A stretch of DNA of 64,000 bases from Chrysophaeum taylorii (taxonomy: Eukaryota; Sar; Pelagophyceae; Pelagomonadales; Pelagomonadaceae): the NCBI GenBank assembly GCA_029834535.1, contig JAQMWT010000417.1, forward strand, positions 1 through 64,000, read 5' to 3'. The stretch's first letter is position 1. Each line of letters starts with the position of its first letter. This document shows positions 32,800-44,455 of the stretch, one piece after another. The notes under the pieces were generated by a model that had not been told where the DNA came from, did not search any database, and was given only the letters and a program-made list of their open reading frames with translations. The position numbers were made by a program, and so were the translations under genes.

Positions 32800-35700
32800 C
32801 CGCGTCGCGCGGCGCATCCTTCCATGGCACATCGAACTTTTCTTCGTATTTGAACCACACCTCGGGGTGGCTCTTATTGATCTTTTCACCTTTGACGCGC
32901 ACATTCGGATCGCTCATTACTTTCGGCTCCTGTTCATGATCAGGATCCGGCGGAACGTCCACTTTTTTTGATTGTCGGGTCCGCGTCGCGCGGCGCATCC
33001 ATCCATGGCACATCGAACTTTTCTTCGTATTTGAACCTCACCTCGGGGTGGCTCTTATTGATCTTTTCACCTTTGACGCGCACATTCGGATCGCTCATTA
33101 CTTTCGGCTCCTGTTCAGGTTCAGGATCCGGCGGAACGTCCACTTTTTTTGATTGTCGGGTCCGCGTCGCGCGGCGCATCCTTCCATGGCACATCGAACT
33201 TCTCTTCGTATTTGAACCTCACCTCGGGGTGGCTCTTATTGATCTCTCCACCTTTGACGCGCACATTCGGATCGCTCCTTACTTTCGGCTCCTGTTCAGG
33301 TTCAGGATCCGGCGGAACGTCCACTTTTTTTGATTGTCGGGTCCGCGTCGCGCGGCGCATCCATCCATGGCACATCGGACTTTTCTTCGTGTTTGAACCT
33401 CACCTCAGGGTGCCTCTTATTGATCTTTTCACCTTTGACGCGCACATTCGGATCGCTCATTACTTTCGGCTCCTGTTCAGGTTCAGGATCCGGCGGAACG
33501 TCCACTTTTTTTGATTGTCGGGTCCGCGTCGCGCGGCGCATCCATCCATGGCACATCGGACTTTTCTTCGTGTTTGAACCTCACCTCAGGGTGCCTCTTA
33601 TTGATCTTTTCACCTTTGACGCGCACATTCGGATCGCTCATTACTTTCGGCTCCTGTTCAGGTTCAGGATCCGGCGGAACGTCCACTTTTTTTGATTGTC
33701 GGGTCCGCGTCGCGCGGCGCATCCATCCATGGCACATCGAACTTTTCTTCGCATTTGAACCTCACCTCGGGGTGGCTCTTATTGATCTTTCCACCTCTGA
33801 CGCGCACATTCGGCTCGCTCCTTACTTTCGGCTCCTGTTCAGGTTCAGGATCCGGCGGAACGTCCACTTTTTTTGATTGTCGGGTCCGCGTCGCGCGGCG
33901 CATCCATCCATGGCACATCGGACTTTTCTTCGTGTTTGAACCTCACCTCAGGGTGGCTCTTATTGATCTTTTCACCTTTGACGCGCACATTCGGATCGCT
34001 CATTACTTTCGGCTCCTGTTCAGGTTCAGGATCCGGCGGAACGTCCACTTTTTTTGATTGTCGGGTCCGCGTCGCGCGGCGCATCCATCCATGGCACATC
34101 GGACTTTTCTTCGTGTTTGAACCTCACCTCAGGGTGGCTCTTATTGATCTTTTCACCTTTGACGCGCACATTCGGATCGCTCATTACTTTCGGCTCCTGT
34201 TCAGGTTCAGGATCCGGCGGAACGTCCACTTTTTTGATTGTCGGGTCCGCGTCGCGCGGCGCATCCATCCATGGCACATCGAACTTTTCTTCGTATTTGA
34301 ACCTCACCTCGGGGTGGCTCTTATTGATCTTTCCACCTTTGACGCGCACATTCGGATCGCTCATTACTTTCGGCTCCTGTTCAGGTTCAGGATCCGGCGG
34401 AACGTCCACTTTTTTTGATTGTCGGGTCCGCGTCGCGCGGCGCATCCATCCATGGCACATCGAACTTTTCTTCGTATTTGAACCTCACCTCGGGGTGGCT
34501 CTTATTGATCTTTCCACCTTTGACGCGCACATTCGGCTCGCTCCTTACTTTCGGCTCCTGTTCAGGTTCAGGATCCGGCGGAACGTCCACTTTTTTTGAT
34601 TGTCGGGTCCGCGTCGCGCGGCGCATCCATCCATGGCACATCGGACTTTTCTTCGTGTTTGAACCTCACCTCAGGGTGGCTCTTATTGATCTTTTCACCT
34701 TTGACGCGCACATTCGGATCGCTCATTACTTTCGGCTCCTGTTCAGGTTCAGGATCCGGCGGAACGTCCACTTTTTTTGATTGTCGGGTCCGCGTCGCGC
34801 GGCGCATCCATCCATGGCACATCGAACTTTTCTTCGTATTTGAACATCACCTCGGGGTGGCTCTTATTGATCTTTTCACCTTGGACGCGCACATTCGGAT
34901 CGCTCATTACTCTCGGCTCCTGTTCAGGTTCAGGATCCGGCGGAACGTCCACTTTTTTTGATTGTCGGGTCCGCGTCGCGCGGCGCATCCATCCATGGCA
35001 CATCGAACTTTTCTTCGTATTTGAACATCACCTCGGGGTGGCTCTTATTGATCTTTTCACCTTGGACGCGCACATTCGGATCGCTCATTACTATCGGCTC
35101 CTGTTCAGGTTCAGGATCCGGCGGAACGTCCACTTTGTTTGATTGTCGGGTCCGCGTCGCGCGGCGCATCCTTCCATGGCACATCGAACTTTTCTTCGTA
35201 TTTGAACCTCACCTCGGGGTGGCTCTTATTGATCTTTCCACCTTTGACGCGCACATTCGGCTCGCTCCTTACTTTCGGCTCCTGTTCAGGTTCAGGATCC
35301 GGCGGAACGTCCACTTTTTTGATTGTCGGGTCCGCGTCGCGCGGCGCATCCATCCATGGCACATCGAACTTTTCTTCGTATTTGAACCTCACCTCGGGTG
35401 GCTCTTATTGATCTTTCCACCTTTGACGCGCACATTCGGCTCGCTCCTTACTTTCGGCTCCTGTTCAGGTTCAGGATCCGGCGGAACGTCCACTTTTTTT
35501 GATTGTCGGGTCCGCGTCGCGCGGCGCATCCATCCATGGCACATCGAACTTTTCTTCGTATTTGAACCTCACCTCGGGGTGGCTCTTATTGATCTTTCCA
35601 CCTCTGACGCGCACATTCGGCTCGCTCCTTACTTTCGGCTCCTGTTCAGGTTCAGGATCCGGCGGAACGTCCACTTTTTTTGATTGTCGGGTCCGCGTCG

Positions 35701-36955
35701 CGCGGCGCATCCATCCATGGCACATCGGACTTTTCTTCGTGTTTGAACCTCACCTCAGGGTGGCTCTTATTGATCTTTTCACCTTTGACGCGCACATTCG
35801 GCTCGCTCCTTACTTTCGGCTCCTGTTCAGGTTCAGGATCCGGCGGAACGTCCACTTTTTTGATTGTCGGGTCCGCGTCGCGCGGCGCATCCATCCATGG
35901 CACATCGGACTTTTCTTCGTGTTTGAACCTCACCTCAGGGTGGCTCTTATTGATCTTTTCACCTTTGACGCGCACATTCGGATCGCTCATTACTTTCGGC
36001 TCCTGTTCAGGTTCAGGATCCGGCGGAACGTCCACTTTTTTTGATTGTCGGGTCCGCGTCGCGCGGCGCATCCATCCATGGCACATCGAACTTTTCTTCG
36101 TATTTGAACATCACCTCGGGGTGGCTCTTATTGATCTTTTCACCTTGGACGCGCACATTCGGATCGCTCATTACTCTCGGCTCCTGTTCAGGTTCAGGAT
36201 CCGGCGGAACGTCCACTTTTTTTGATTGTCGGGTCCGCGTCGCGCGGCGCATCCATCCATGGCACATCGGACTTTTCTTCGTGTTTGAACCTCACCTCAG
36301 GGTGGCTCTTATTGATCTTTTCACCTTTGACGCGCACATTCGGCTCGCTCCTTACTTTCGGCTCCTGTTCAGGTTCAGGATCCGGCGGAACGTCCACTTT
36401 TTTTGATTGTCGGGTCCGCGTCGCGCGGCGCATCCATCCATGGCACATCGGACTTTTCTTCGTGTTTGAACCTCACCTCAGGGTGGCTCTTATTGATCTT
36501 TTCACCTTTGACGCGCACATTCGGCTCGCTCCTTACTTTCGGCTCCTGTTCAGGTTCAGGATCCGGCGGAACGTCCACTTTTTTTGATTGTCGGGTCCGC
36601 GTCGCGCGGCGCATCCATCCATGGCACATCGAACTTTTCTTCGTATTTGAACCTCACCTCGGGGTGGCTCTTATTGATCTTTCCACCTTTGACGCGCACA
36701 TTCGGCTCGCTCCTTACTTTCGGCTCCTGTTCAGGTTCAGGATCCGGCGGAACGTCCACTTTTTTTGATTGTCGGGTCCGCGTCGCGCGGCGCATCCATC
36801 CATGGCACATCGGACTTTTCTTCGTATTTGAACCTCACCTCGGGGTGGCTCTTATTGATCTTTTCACCTTTGACGCGCACATTCGGCTCGCTCCTTACTT
36901 TCGGCTCCTGTTCAGGTTCAGGATCCGGCGGAACGTCCATTTTTTTTGATTGTCG
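32800..36955 (-). repeat. Satellite-like array: about 23 tandem units of 181 bp inside Gypsy copy B
   Basis: The block GGATCCGGCGGAACGTCCA recurs every 181 bp (three spacings are 180) from 32943 to 36923, giving 23 occurrences. Each unit equals the linker segment between methyltransferase-like domain and reverse transcriptase that is single in copies A and C (VDVPPDPEPEQEPKV...INKSHPEVRFKYEEKFDVPW). Units fall into recognisable variants (MSDPN/KGEK, RSEPN/KGGK, VQGEK/MFKYEE, RFKHEEKS), and these recur out of order, a sign of unequal exchange or block duplication. Because 181 is not a multiple of three, the array is not one continuous coding segment. It ends at a run of 13 G at 36955. Confidence 0.95.
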
Positions 36956-37239
36956 GGGGGGGGGGGGCAGATGAAAAAGCATGAGCCGTCCCCGGCGCAT
37001 CTGTTGGAAGCGGAAGCATAGGGACTTCTGGCGGTTCCCATTTAGTGGGATCCTGGAGATCATCTTTTGACACCCACTTAACGACACGAGTACGCGTATT
37101 TAACAGCGGAATCTGTACGTGACGAAGGGTGGTGTCGGAAATTCGCTAATACTGCTCAAAGGATCGATCTGCCGGGTTCAACGCGGTCGGCAGGACTTCG
37201 CCACTTTGGCGGAAACCTCTGGTCACGGAGTTGTGCAGA

Positions 37240-38080
37240 TCACTGCTAAAATCGCAAGAGTGTCTGGAGGGACGACAGACGCTAAATGTCTGAACGAATC
37301 TGTCTTAGACAAGCAAGCCCACTCATGGTTCAACGGCATCGTGAGCAACTCGGCCGTCATCTCGAGAGTCATTGGCTGAGTGTCCGAGCGATGCGGTCCC
37401 AAACGAAGAAGAACTCGCGTAACGGTGTAAGCCGTATCTGTTGCTTCTCGGGACGAGCCGAGATTATTCAGCTGGAGCAGGTGGCGTTCATGAGCGCAAC
37501 CTAAAGCTGCAGCAAATTTCTGTTGCATATTCGCACATGTCTTCGGAGCCTCTTGCAAGTGCAGTGGGTGACTGGAAACCAACAATCGCACGCGAGAGCT
37601 CATCAAAGTGGGCGTGATATCATGAAAATGGACGACGTACACGTAAGGGTGTAAACGCGCTATATAAGAAATAATGGACGCCTCCTGTTCAATCAGCCGC
37701 ATCAGGAAGCCAGCCATTTTGCACGGCTTCATCGTCCAATTAGTGGCCGTAACTCCCCTGCCAACATCTCTGGATGTCAAGTTGCAGAGTGCTGAATGAA
37801 CGCAGGGTGGAGACGCTACACACACCGACGATGACCATTCCGCTTCAGGCAAATAAGCCTTGATCAATCGGAGGGTCGAGTCATATCGTCCGCAGAGCGT
37901 GTGCTGGACCACAGGTATCTTCGGAAAATTCTTCTGATGAATCTTGTTGGCTGCTGTTAAGGACGACTCGAAACGACGTCCCGCACAACTTATTCGCTCG
38001 TTGCAGTCCTAAAGTACTTCCTCCGGCTCCGCTAAAGAGCATCACGACCTTGCGATACGTGACCGGTACCCAGTGGACTT
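37240..38080 (-). other. C5 cytosine DNA methyltransferase-like domain of Gypsy copy B
   Basis: On the - strand: motif I VVMLFSGAGGSTLGLQRA (about 38055-38000), motif IV ASPPCVHSALC (about 37815-37790), a motif VIII-like YVYVVHFHDITPTLMSSRVR (about 37640-37580) and a motif X-like VVPPDT (about 37270). The order and spacing are those of C5-MTases and agree with copies A and C. It is flanked by the retropepsin-like region on one side and the tandem array on the other. Confidence 0.82.
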
Positions 38081-38849
38081 TTTCAAACCTTCGGCGAATC
38101 TCGCCTTCTGTAACTTCTCGGCATTTCTTTTCCTCCTCGTCGGTTCGTCGGTCGAAATCGTCGTTACCGAGCGATTCTTGACGAGAATTCTTGTTCTTAT
38201 CGGCAGAAGGAAACGCCTTCTGCACCGAGCTCAAAAGCATCGGCTCGGGAGCCGCATCGCCTTGAGTCAGATGGCTACAGATTCGGCTTCGCCATCCTTC
38301 GTTAAATCGTCGACCGTTTCAACATTCAGCTCGTCATCAAAACGAACAATATCGCCCAAAGCGAGAACTTCACCTTGAGTAATCACGGTCGGCACATCCT
38401 GGGTAGAGGAGATCGCCACTCGAGCTGCGAACTTGTCATGATCCTCAGGAGAAGAACGCATTCTATCGACTACCCCAAGTTGCTCGTATCTATAAGACGC
38501 AGCAACGAAAACTTGCCCGGTTTCCATGGGCTCTGAAAGAGCGACTGGCACGCAGTAAGTGCGCCCAGGCTCGACCTTCATCGTGCGCGCAGCATAGGCT
38601 ATCACTTCATAGGCATCGCTGTTCGAACTTCGAGAAGGCGCAACTGTAGGGACTCCCCAAGTCGTCGAAGCTCCCGCTCGTTTCGGCGGTGGACGCTGGA
38701 GGTCTTCAATCTTGCACAAGCGAGCGTATACGCGGTTCTCAACTGTGCTCAGGCTCTTTTGCATCGCATGGTGCTGTTGCCCATAAACCTGAACTACCAC
38801 GGGGTTGCGCTTGTCATAAGTTGTTCTGAACGCCAAAATCGGAGAATCG

Positions 38850-40640
38850 ACTCGTCGATCCTGCACCTTTAACTTCTTGCGCCCATAAGCGACTTGTGTG
38901 CGGAGAAACGCAATGCGATTTCGCGGGTAGTCCACTATGGCTCCCAGCACCCGAATATCGCGCGCTCCCAGCAGAAATAGGTGATTAGTATCGGCCACGA
39001 TGGCAACCACTGGGACTGCCACGTCGTCCGCGAACGCAATTCGCAATGCGACCCATTTGTGGATAGTCGTCTTATTCAATCCTGACCCGTACAGGGTGCG
39101 CTCGACTGGAAGATCGCCTCGGTCAAGGATGATATTATCCTTTGTCAGTTTTTCGACCATCCCACGACAAATATAGGAGACATCAGCCATTCCATCCACG
39201 CCTAAAGTCGTTGCGAACTTCGGCCCGTCTCGTCGTCTGTATATATGACCAACTATGAATGTAAGTGTACCAGGGTCCTGACAACCGATGGTGATGAGGT
39301 CTTGCTCGATCTTGTCCCCATCGCTCGGCGAAAGTGCAGTGTGATGACATCGCAACTGCGGTTTCGCATCGCCCGGCATCTGCATCGTCACCGCTGCCAT
39401 ATCTGGCGTTCCACATCTCGCCTCTGAATCTATATTGGCGCTCGCCGCTTCGGCTGCTTCCTCATTCCCCAGTTTCGCTGGCAACAAATTCTGACACTTC
39501 TCAATCGGAGGCACATATACTTCCTCCTTTATCTCCTCTGATAATTTTCGTTTCTCGTCCATCAAATCGGACATTCCCGTCCACTTCTCCTCCATCGGCG
39601 CCGCTGTGGTCTGCTCTGCTGCGACCAAAACTGTATCGGCTAAAACATCGGCTAAAACAGTTTCGGGGGGGGGGGGGGGCGTAGGAAAAGAAGACGTCGT
39701 CCCCGACGTCAACTCAAAAGGTCTAACGTCATCATCGTGAACTGCCCTGCAAGACATGCACATTGAAGAATGGGGGGACACTGGAACCTGCGGCATGGGT
39801 TCGTCGGTCTCCGAGTCTGAGTCTCCCCAGTAGCGCAGAGAATCCAAAGTTGCATCTGATATTGCTTCCACATACGATGTAGAAGGCCACCGAACGACCC
39901 GAGCGTTGGTGGTACTTTGCTCCTGTTGCAAGCGATGGTTGCTCGTCACAGCGGCATCGGCAGCATCATCGGACACTCGGGCGGGGCGCGCCGTCGGGTA
40001 AAAGACAACTCCCGACGATGGCCGCGCTTCGCGTAGAGATTGGAACGCGAAAGTTGCGCTCGAATGTCCCGAACTATCCTGATATCGGCCTCCGTCATAT
40101 TCGTCATCGCGCTGTCGATGGCGTCTGAGCCGGCGCGAATTGCGACTAGAGCTCCGGCTATGGCGGCGACGGCGGGGGCTCGGGCTTGATGTAGGACTAT
40201 TGGCCTTTTGATCAAGGCTCTTACTTCGGTGTCGGCGCGACGATCGTCTAGAAGGTGATCGTCCGTCTCGCTGTCGTGTAGAAGACGACTTGCTATCTTT
40301 GATACCTCTGACCTCGCTCACCATGGTCGCCATTGTGGTTCCAAGCTCGGCGAGGGCCGTTTGTATTTCATTAGTAGGTTCCAATCCGCGCGTGGCGTGC
40401 GCATTAGATGCATCGTCACGCTTCTCCCAATCGGAACGCGATGTGGGTTGCTTTTTATATTTCCGAATGCGCTTCCACATCGCACAGTGATAACGGTCCG
40501 GATCGCGGTTGCAAACCTCGCGATTTCCGTGTTCATCTTCATCATATGGGTGGACCAGAAGAACCCGCACTCCTTGCACGTCTTCTTGCACCACCAAGAA
40601 GGATCTCGCAAGATCAGCGGAACCGTATTCCCAGACGGTT
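38850..40640 (-). other. Arg/Ser-rich and retropepsin-like region of Gypsy copy B
   Basis: In element order: a Cys/His pattern (CNRDPDRYHCAMWKR) that may be a degenerate zinc knuckle, an Arg/Ser-rich segment (RSPSRRSSRRHRSKS), an acidic spacer, then LGVDGMADVSYI, where a retropepsin has its D-(S/T)-G loop, followed by VPVVAIVADTNHLFLLGARD and GAIVDYPRNRIAFLR, the usual second half of Gypsy proteases. The matching part of copy C is split by a LINE. Confidence 0.6.
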
Positions 40641-42547
40641 TATCCGCATCTTGCTTAGCTTGTTGATCGGAAGTCATAGCTCGACCTCCCCGCCCTCGCG
40701 GCGATTTATTTGGTTTCGGATTGGAAGGTCCTTGGTCCTTCTCCTCCTCCATCAACTTTAGAAATTCGTTCTCGAGTCGCGTAATAAGCGCCACCATCGA
40801 CTTAAAAGTCAAGTAACTATCCGGGTGTCCGCTCCTCATAGTCCGCACACGGGTCCGTAACTCCTTGGACGCCAAACCACTGATAAGCTGGTCGAGGATA
40901 TCAACGTCATCCATCGTGCGGCTGGACTCGGTACAAAAGGCTAAAGCCTCACTCTGAAATTTGGTACAATACGTTTGTACGTGCCGCTCCCCAGACTTCT
41001 TCGGAACTGAAGACTGAGTGACCTTCCGCAGCTTATCGAGCAACTCCTGCTGCGAGCTCGGAGGTCGGCAAGTCGATCTAAAACAATCCAGAATATTATC
41101 ACAGTAAGCCTTGTTGAGACGACGGATGCGCCGAATCGAGGCTCCATGCTCTTCGTCGTCAGCATCCAATTTCCAATAAAATGTCGGACCGTGCGGTAGC
41201 TCATCGCCGAGCTCCTCGTATTTCCACAAATGCCCCTCAAAACTTGGTGCAACGGTATCGCGTAAGTGCACCGGTAATAGGTAACGTAATTTCTCGACCG
41301 AGTAATGGTCATCTGCCAAAGTATGCATCACCGCTGCCGAATCCAGATTGAAATGCCGTTGATCTCGGCCGTCGATGACGAGTTTGAAGTTGTCAGGCTT
41401 CAAACTGGAAGTGGGGCGACGAGATCGGCTCAAGTTGGCCTTCTCGAAGGCGTCCGCACCGTCTGCGATAATCCCCGTGATAATCCCCGTAAAAATTTCG
41501 TACCTTCATCTTCAGTTTCCGCCCTACCCTCAGTCTCCGTATCGACTCGGGGCGGAGGCTCGTCCCCCGTTTCAGTGCTCCTTTCCGGTTCAGTCCGCCT
41601 CACGGGCGTTTCCGGTTCGGGTCGACTCACGGGTCGTTCGCGGCTACTCTCACGACGTGTACGTTCGGCTAACAATTCATCTCGCTCACGACGAAATCGT
41701 TCAGCCTCCTCACGTAGAGTCCTCGTTGTTTCGATCTCTTGCTGCAATGCGTCATTCAGCATGTCAACTTCTCGTCGAGCCGCTTCTTCTTTCGCTTCAG
41801 CCCTTTCACGGGCAAATCGCTCAGCTAATCGTTCATTTTCGCGACGTCTCCGCTCGAGGTCTTCACGAAGTCGACTTCGGGCTACGGATCCGCGCTCAAT
41901 CGCAACACGCTCGCCACGGTCCGGGGTCGTTGGACTCAACGGCGAAGAAATTGCGGTATCCGGAGGCACGTCAGGGGGCAAGTCAGCAACGTCGACTGCC
42001 TCGGCCTCTCTTAATTCACCTTCCTCGCGGCCTATCTCAGGGGCGGCGGGAAGCACTGGAGGAGATTCGTCCTCACGCACGTCTGCGTCTGTATCCATAT
42101 TGTTTCAATGTCGATGAGGAATCTCGAAACACGTCCGGATTCGATCACTCGAAGTAATGCACGTTGATCACAACAACGCTGTCTGTCGCTGTAAAAACAG
42201 CACTCACGGAATTCCGATCCGCTGGCAATCCAAAAATGCCCGTGGGCAATCCAAAAATGCCCGTGGGTAGCGATCCCACTCGCTAACAGCTTCCGCCGTT
42301 CAGCTACACCAAAATCAATTCCCGGGTGAATGCGCTGTGATTTCCAACTCGCACGCGTGTTCGTCGTCTCTCGGGACGCACGAACAAAACAAAGTCCGCG
42401 TATATTCTCAACGCAAACCGGTCCACTGGAACTCCGCGTGCTTGATCAGGGCACACGTGCAAATCGAGACCACGTAATACAATACGAACGGCGGCACTCG
42501 TTCGTCGGCGACCGATATAGTCGCACAATCTCATATCCTCCGCCACG

Positions 42548-42869
42548 TATGGCGGCACAGAAAAACCACTCCCGACCCCCGGGTGACAAAGGGGGTACTC
42601 ACCGACTCGTCCTAGACCTCACTGAACGAGGAAAACGCGGACTCGGGGTCGGATATGCTCGCCACACACCTTGCTCACGCTCACCAAGCCCCTCAACAAG
42701 ATGGAGAGATGGTATATGATAGCAAGAATGCTACAAGAATGCTGCAAGAATGCTTCTCTCGAGGGAGAGGTATGATGTCACTAGGAAAGTAGGAAAAGGC
42801 GTCCCGTTGAACGGGCATCAAGCCTCGAGAAGGGAGGGTAAGCCTTAGCGGTCAGGAGTTGCCGCCACA
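42548..42869 (-). repeat. 5' LTR of Gypsy copy B
   Basis: 322 bp, the same length as the LTR at 28490-28811, with about 9 differences and no indels; eight of the differences are transitions. Its outer end is followed by the target duplication TCCGC at 42870-42874. Confidence 0.92.
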
Positions 42870-42874
42870 TCCGC

Positions 42875-43600
42875 AACTCAGGCGACTGCGACTGCGACTG
42901 CGATTGTGCTGGCTGCAGCGCAGGCGGCCGCCGGTGCGAAGCGGTCGATCGAGCGCGACTGGCGACGGCGTTCTCCTTGTCCGACGCTGCGCGGACGCCG
43001 CTCGAGCCCACCTTGATGGTGCCGTTGGAGACGCCCTTGACCGTGAGAGTGACCGAGCTCGTTGCCGCGTCATAGTGGAGCCTGTGGACGGTAACCGCCT
43101 CAGCGTAGACTCTGACGCCCGCCGAAAGGCTGCCTATCGCCTCGACTCGATCGCCGGGCCGGATATCCGTCTTCAAGCACGTCGTCAACGCTGCCGAGAT
43201 GCGCTTCTTGATCTCGAGCACAGGCTGGAAGTCGGCGTGCTATGGGGCAAAGTCGTTGCGGCAGCGCTTACTGCAGACGAAGAATTGAAGGGGCAGCTCG
43301 CCCTCGATGCCGAGCACTCGTTCCAGGTCAATCGCCTTGCCCGGATCCTCCGGTAGCAAAGCGACGCAGCAGCAACACTCTCCTTCGCGGAGGTTGGACC
43401 GGCGTACGCGAAGCTCGGCCGGTTTCGTTGACCGATTCAGCGAGGAGCCCGGTGGCCGTATCAGGCAAGTTCTGAACGGCCGCCGGGGCCCCAGCCATCG
43501 TCCTAGACCGCGTCGGACGCGCTTAGGCGCGTCCCAACGGCCCAAAAACGGCTATAAGGCTCAAGTTTGAATGGAGCCTGGCGCTTTCCGATATCCGCAA
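42875..43600 (-). pseudogene. Gene K2, N-terminal part, separated by Gypsy copy B
   Basis: On the - strand: QFFVCSKRCRNDFAP, then IKKRISAALTTCLKTDIRPGDRV (a small beta-like domain), VTVHRLHYDAATSSVTLTVKG, GVRAASDKENAVASRARS and a Gln/Ser-rich linker (QPAQSQSQSQSPELR) that runs into the LTR. The same order is seen in K1 (7530-6560): VCS..RRDFAP, RPGD, LHYD..VDTVTL, ESADKEN. The coiled coil that follows DKEN in K1 lies on the other side of the Gypsy element, at 28489 downward, so K2 was one gene before the insertion. The start codon cannot be fixed. The family is unrecognised. Confidence 0.55.
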
Positions 43601-43624
43601 GGGTTTCGTGCTCAGTGTCAGAAA

Positions 43625-43998
43625 ATCTTACCTTACCCTGATCGCCGACTGCGGTTGCGATGGAGGACGGTGCCTCATGAATCCTGAGCCTTGCGAGGGC
43701 ATCCGCCCTCCCGGCGTAGGTTGGCACCTATTCGCCTCCCGGGCGGGCCGGTTGGCAGCCGGAACGTTCGCAGTGGGACGGGGTATGATGGCCGGGGGGC
43801 GAAGACGGAAGGTTATTGACGAGTTGGTTGTCAGTCACATCGCGGTCTCCTCGTCGCATGGCGACAAGCTTGATGGTCACTCTCCGCCGACCGACCTTTC
43901 GGCGCTCCTCGTCTACAGGCCCGTGATTCCGGACTGGCTCCTGTCGGTCCGGCCTGGCTCCCATGCTCGGGAGAGGTCTGAAGTTAGTTAAGTTAGTT
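43625..43998 (+). mobile_element. SINE-like element, full-length copy with 8-bp target duplication
   Basis: A 374-bp element flanked by GTCAGAAA at 43617-43624 and 43999-44006. It starts near ACCTTACCCTGATCGCC and ends GGGAGAGGTCTGAAGTTAGTTAAGTTAGTT. No coding frame is convincing. It is the best-bounded copy of the family. Confidence 0.88.
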
Positions 43999-44032
43999 GT
44001 CAGAAAGTTAATTCACTCAATCAAATTTATGG

Positions 44033-44051
44033 TAGGGTGGGTTAAGGAACC
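44033..44051. repeat. Third copy of TAGGGTGGGTTAAGGAACC
   Basis: Identical 19-bp motif, same orientation as the pair upstream of Rab5 at 25826-25868, located between the SINE-like element and the Copia LTR. Confidence 0.6.
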
Positions 44052-44139
44052 TCAAATCCTTTGGTTGACAAACTAGCCCTCCCGAAGAGAGGGTGTTTGC
44101 CAAAGCTCTTCGGGTGATTAATGCGTTGGCGAAACCGTC

Positions 44140-44375
44140 GTCGCCAGCTCAGTATATCAGTATATTGCATAGAGAACCGTATTTCAACTGTGTTACCCTT
44201 CAGCAGAGCGAGAGAACAGTGGTGGTCTGTCCTGGAATCTGTCTCCTAAACGAGGACAGCCGGTGTGAACAACACAGCGTTTTCTTAAATCAAAAGGTGG
44301 CAAAGTTAAGGGAACTAACCCTAGAATAGGCGGTACTAACCCTAATTCCTATTTTCTATCTCTACGCCCTTCTCT
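44140..44375 (-). repeat. 3' end and LTR of the Copia element of 45871-50135
   Basis: On the - strand GGGCGTAGAGATAGAAAAT (purine tract) is followed by an LTR of about 180-190 bp ending ATGCA at 44166. It matches the LTR of the other Copia copy at 20838-21020 throughout, including two ...TAGGGTTAGT blocks. A Helitron fragment and microsatellites separate it from the body of the element. Confidence 0.75.
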
Positions 44376-44455
44376 GAGCACGGATTGTTTGTCTGATCCT
44401 AAACCCTGGGTTCAAACAAACTGACAAACAACATCTGCCAATTGGTAGTAAAGAC

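Larger units (their letters stand above)
28490..42869 (-). mobile_element. Ty3/Gypsy retrotransposon, copy B: structurally complete, with methyltransferase-like domain and internal satellite
   Basis: A 14.4-kb element on the - strand with two 322-bp LTRs and a 5-bp target duplication. Parts in its own order: 5' LTR (42869-42548), primer site-like TGGCGGAGGATATG two bases after it, leader with a 22-bp tandem repeat (42225-42270), gag (42100 to about 40320), a C-x-x-C/H-rich and then Arg/Ser-rich region (40640-40050), retropepsin-like region (about 39300-38850), methyltransferase-like domain (38080-37240), tandem array (36955-32800), reverse transcriptase (32800-31900), RNase H (31660-31250), integrase (31190-28900), purine tract, 3' LTR (28811-28490). 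It carries a SINE-like insert in the integrase. The ends look whole, but coding is broken at ten or more places. LTRs differ at about 9 of 322 sites, so it is young relative to copy A. It landed inside gene K2. Confidence 0.93.

Noticed and set aside
32800-36955. CRISPR array
   Set aside because: Units are 181 bp with no short conserved repeat alternating with unique spacers, and the unit derives from a retrotransposon linker in a eukaryote.
33149-36974. Series of 121-241-codon + strand open frames beginning MIVGSASRGAS
   Set aside because: They are antisense shadows of the 181-bp array, repeated only because the DNA is repeated. The known protein relationship (copies A and C) is on the other strand.
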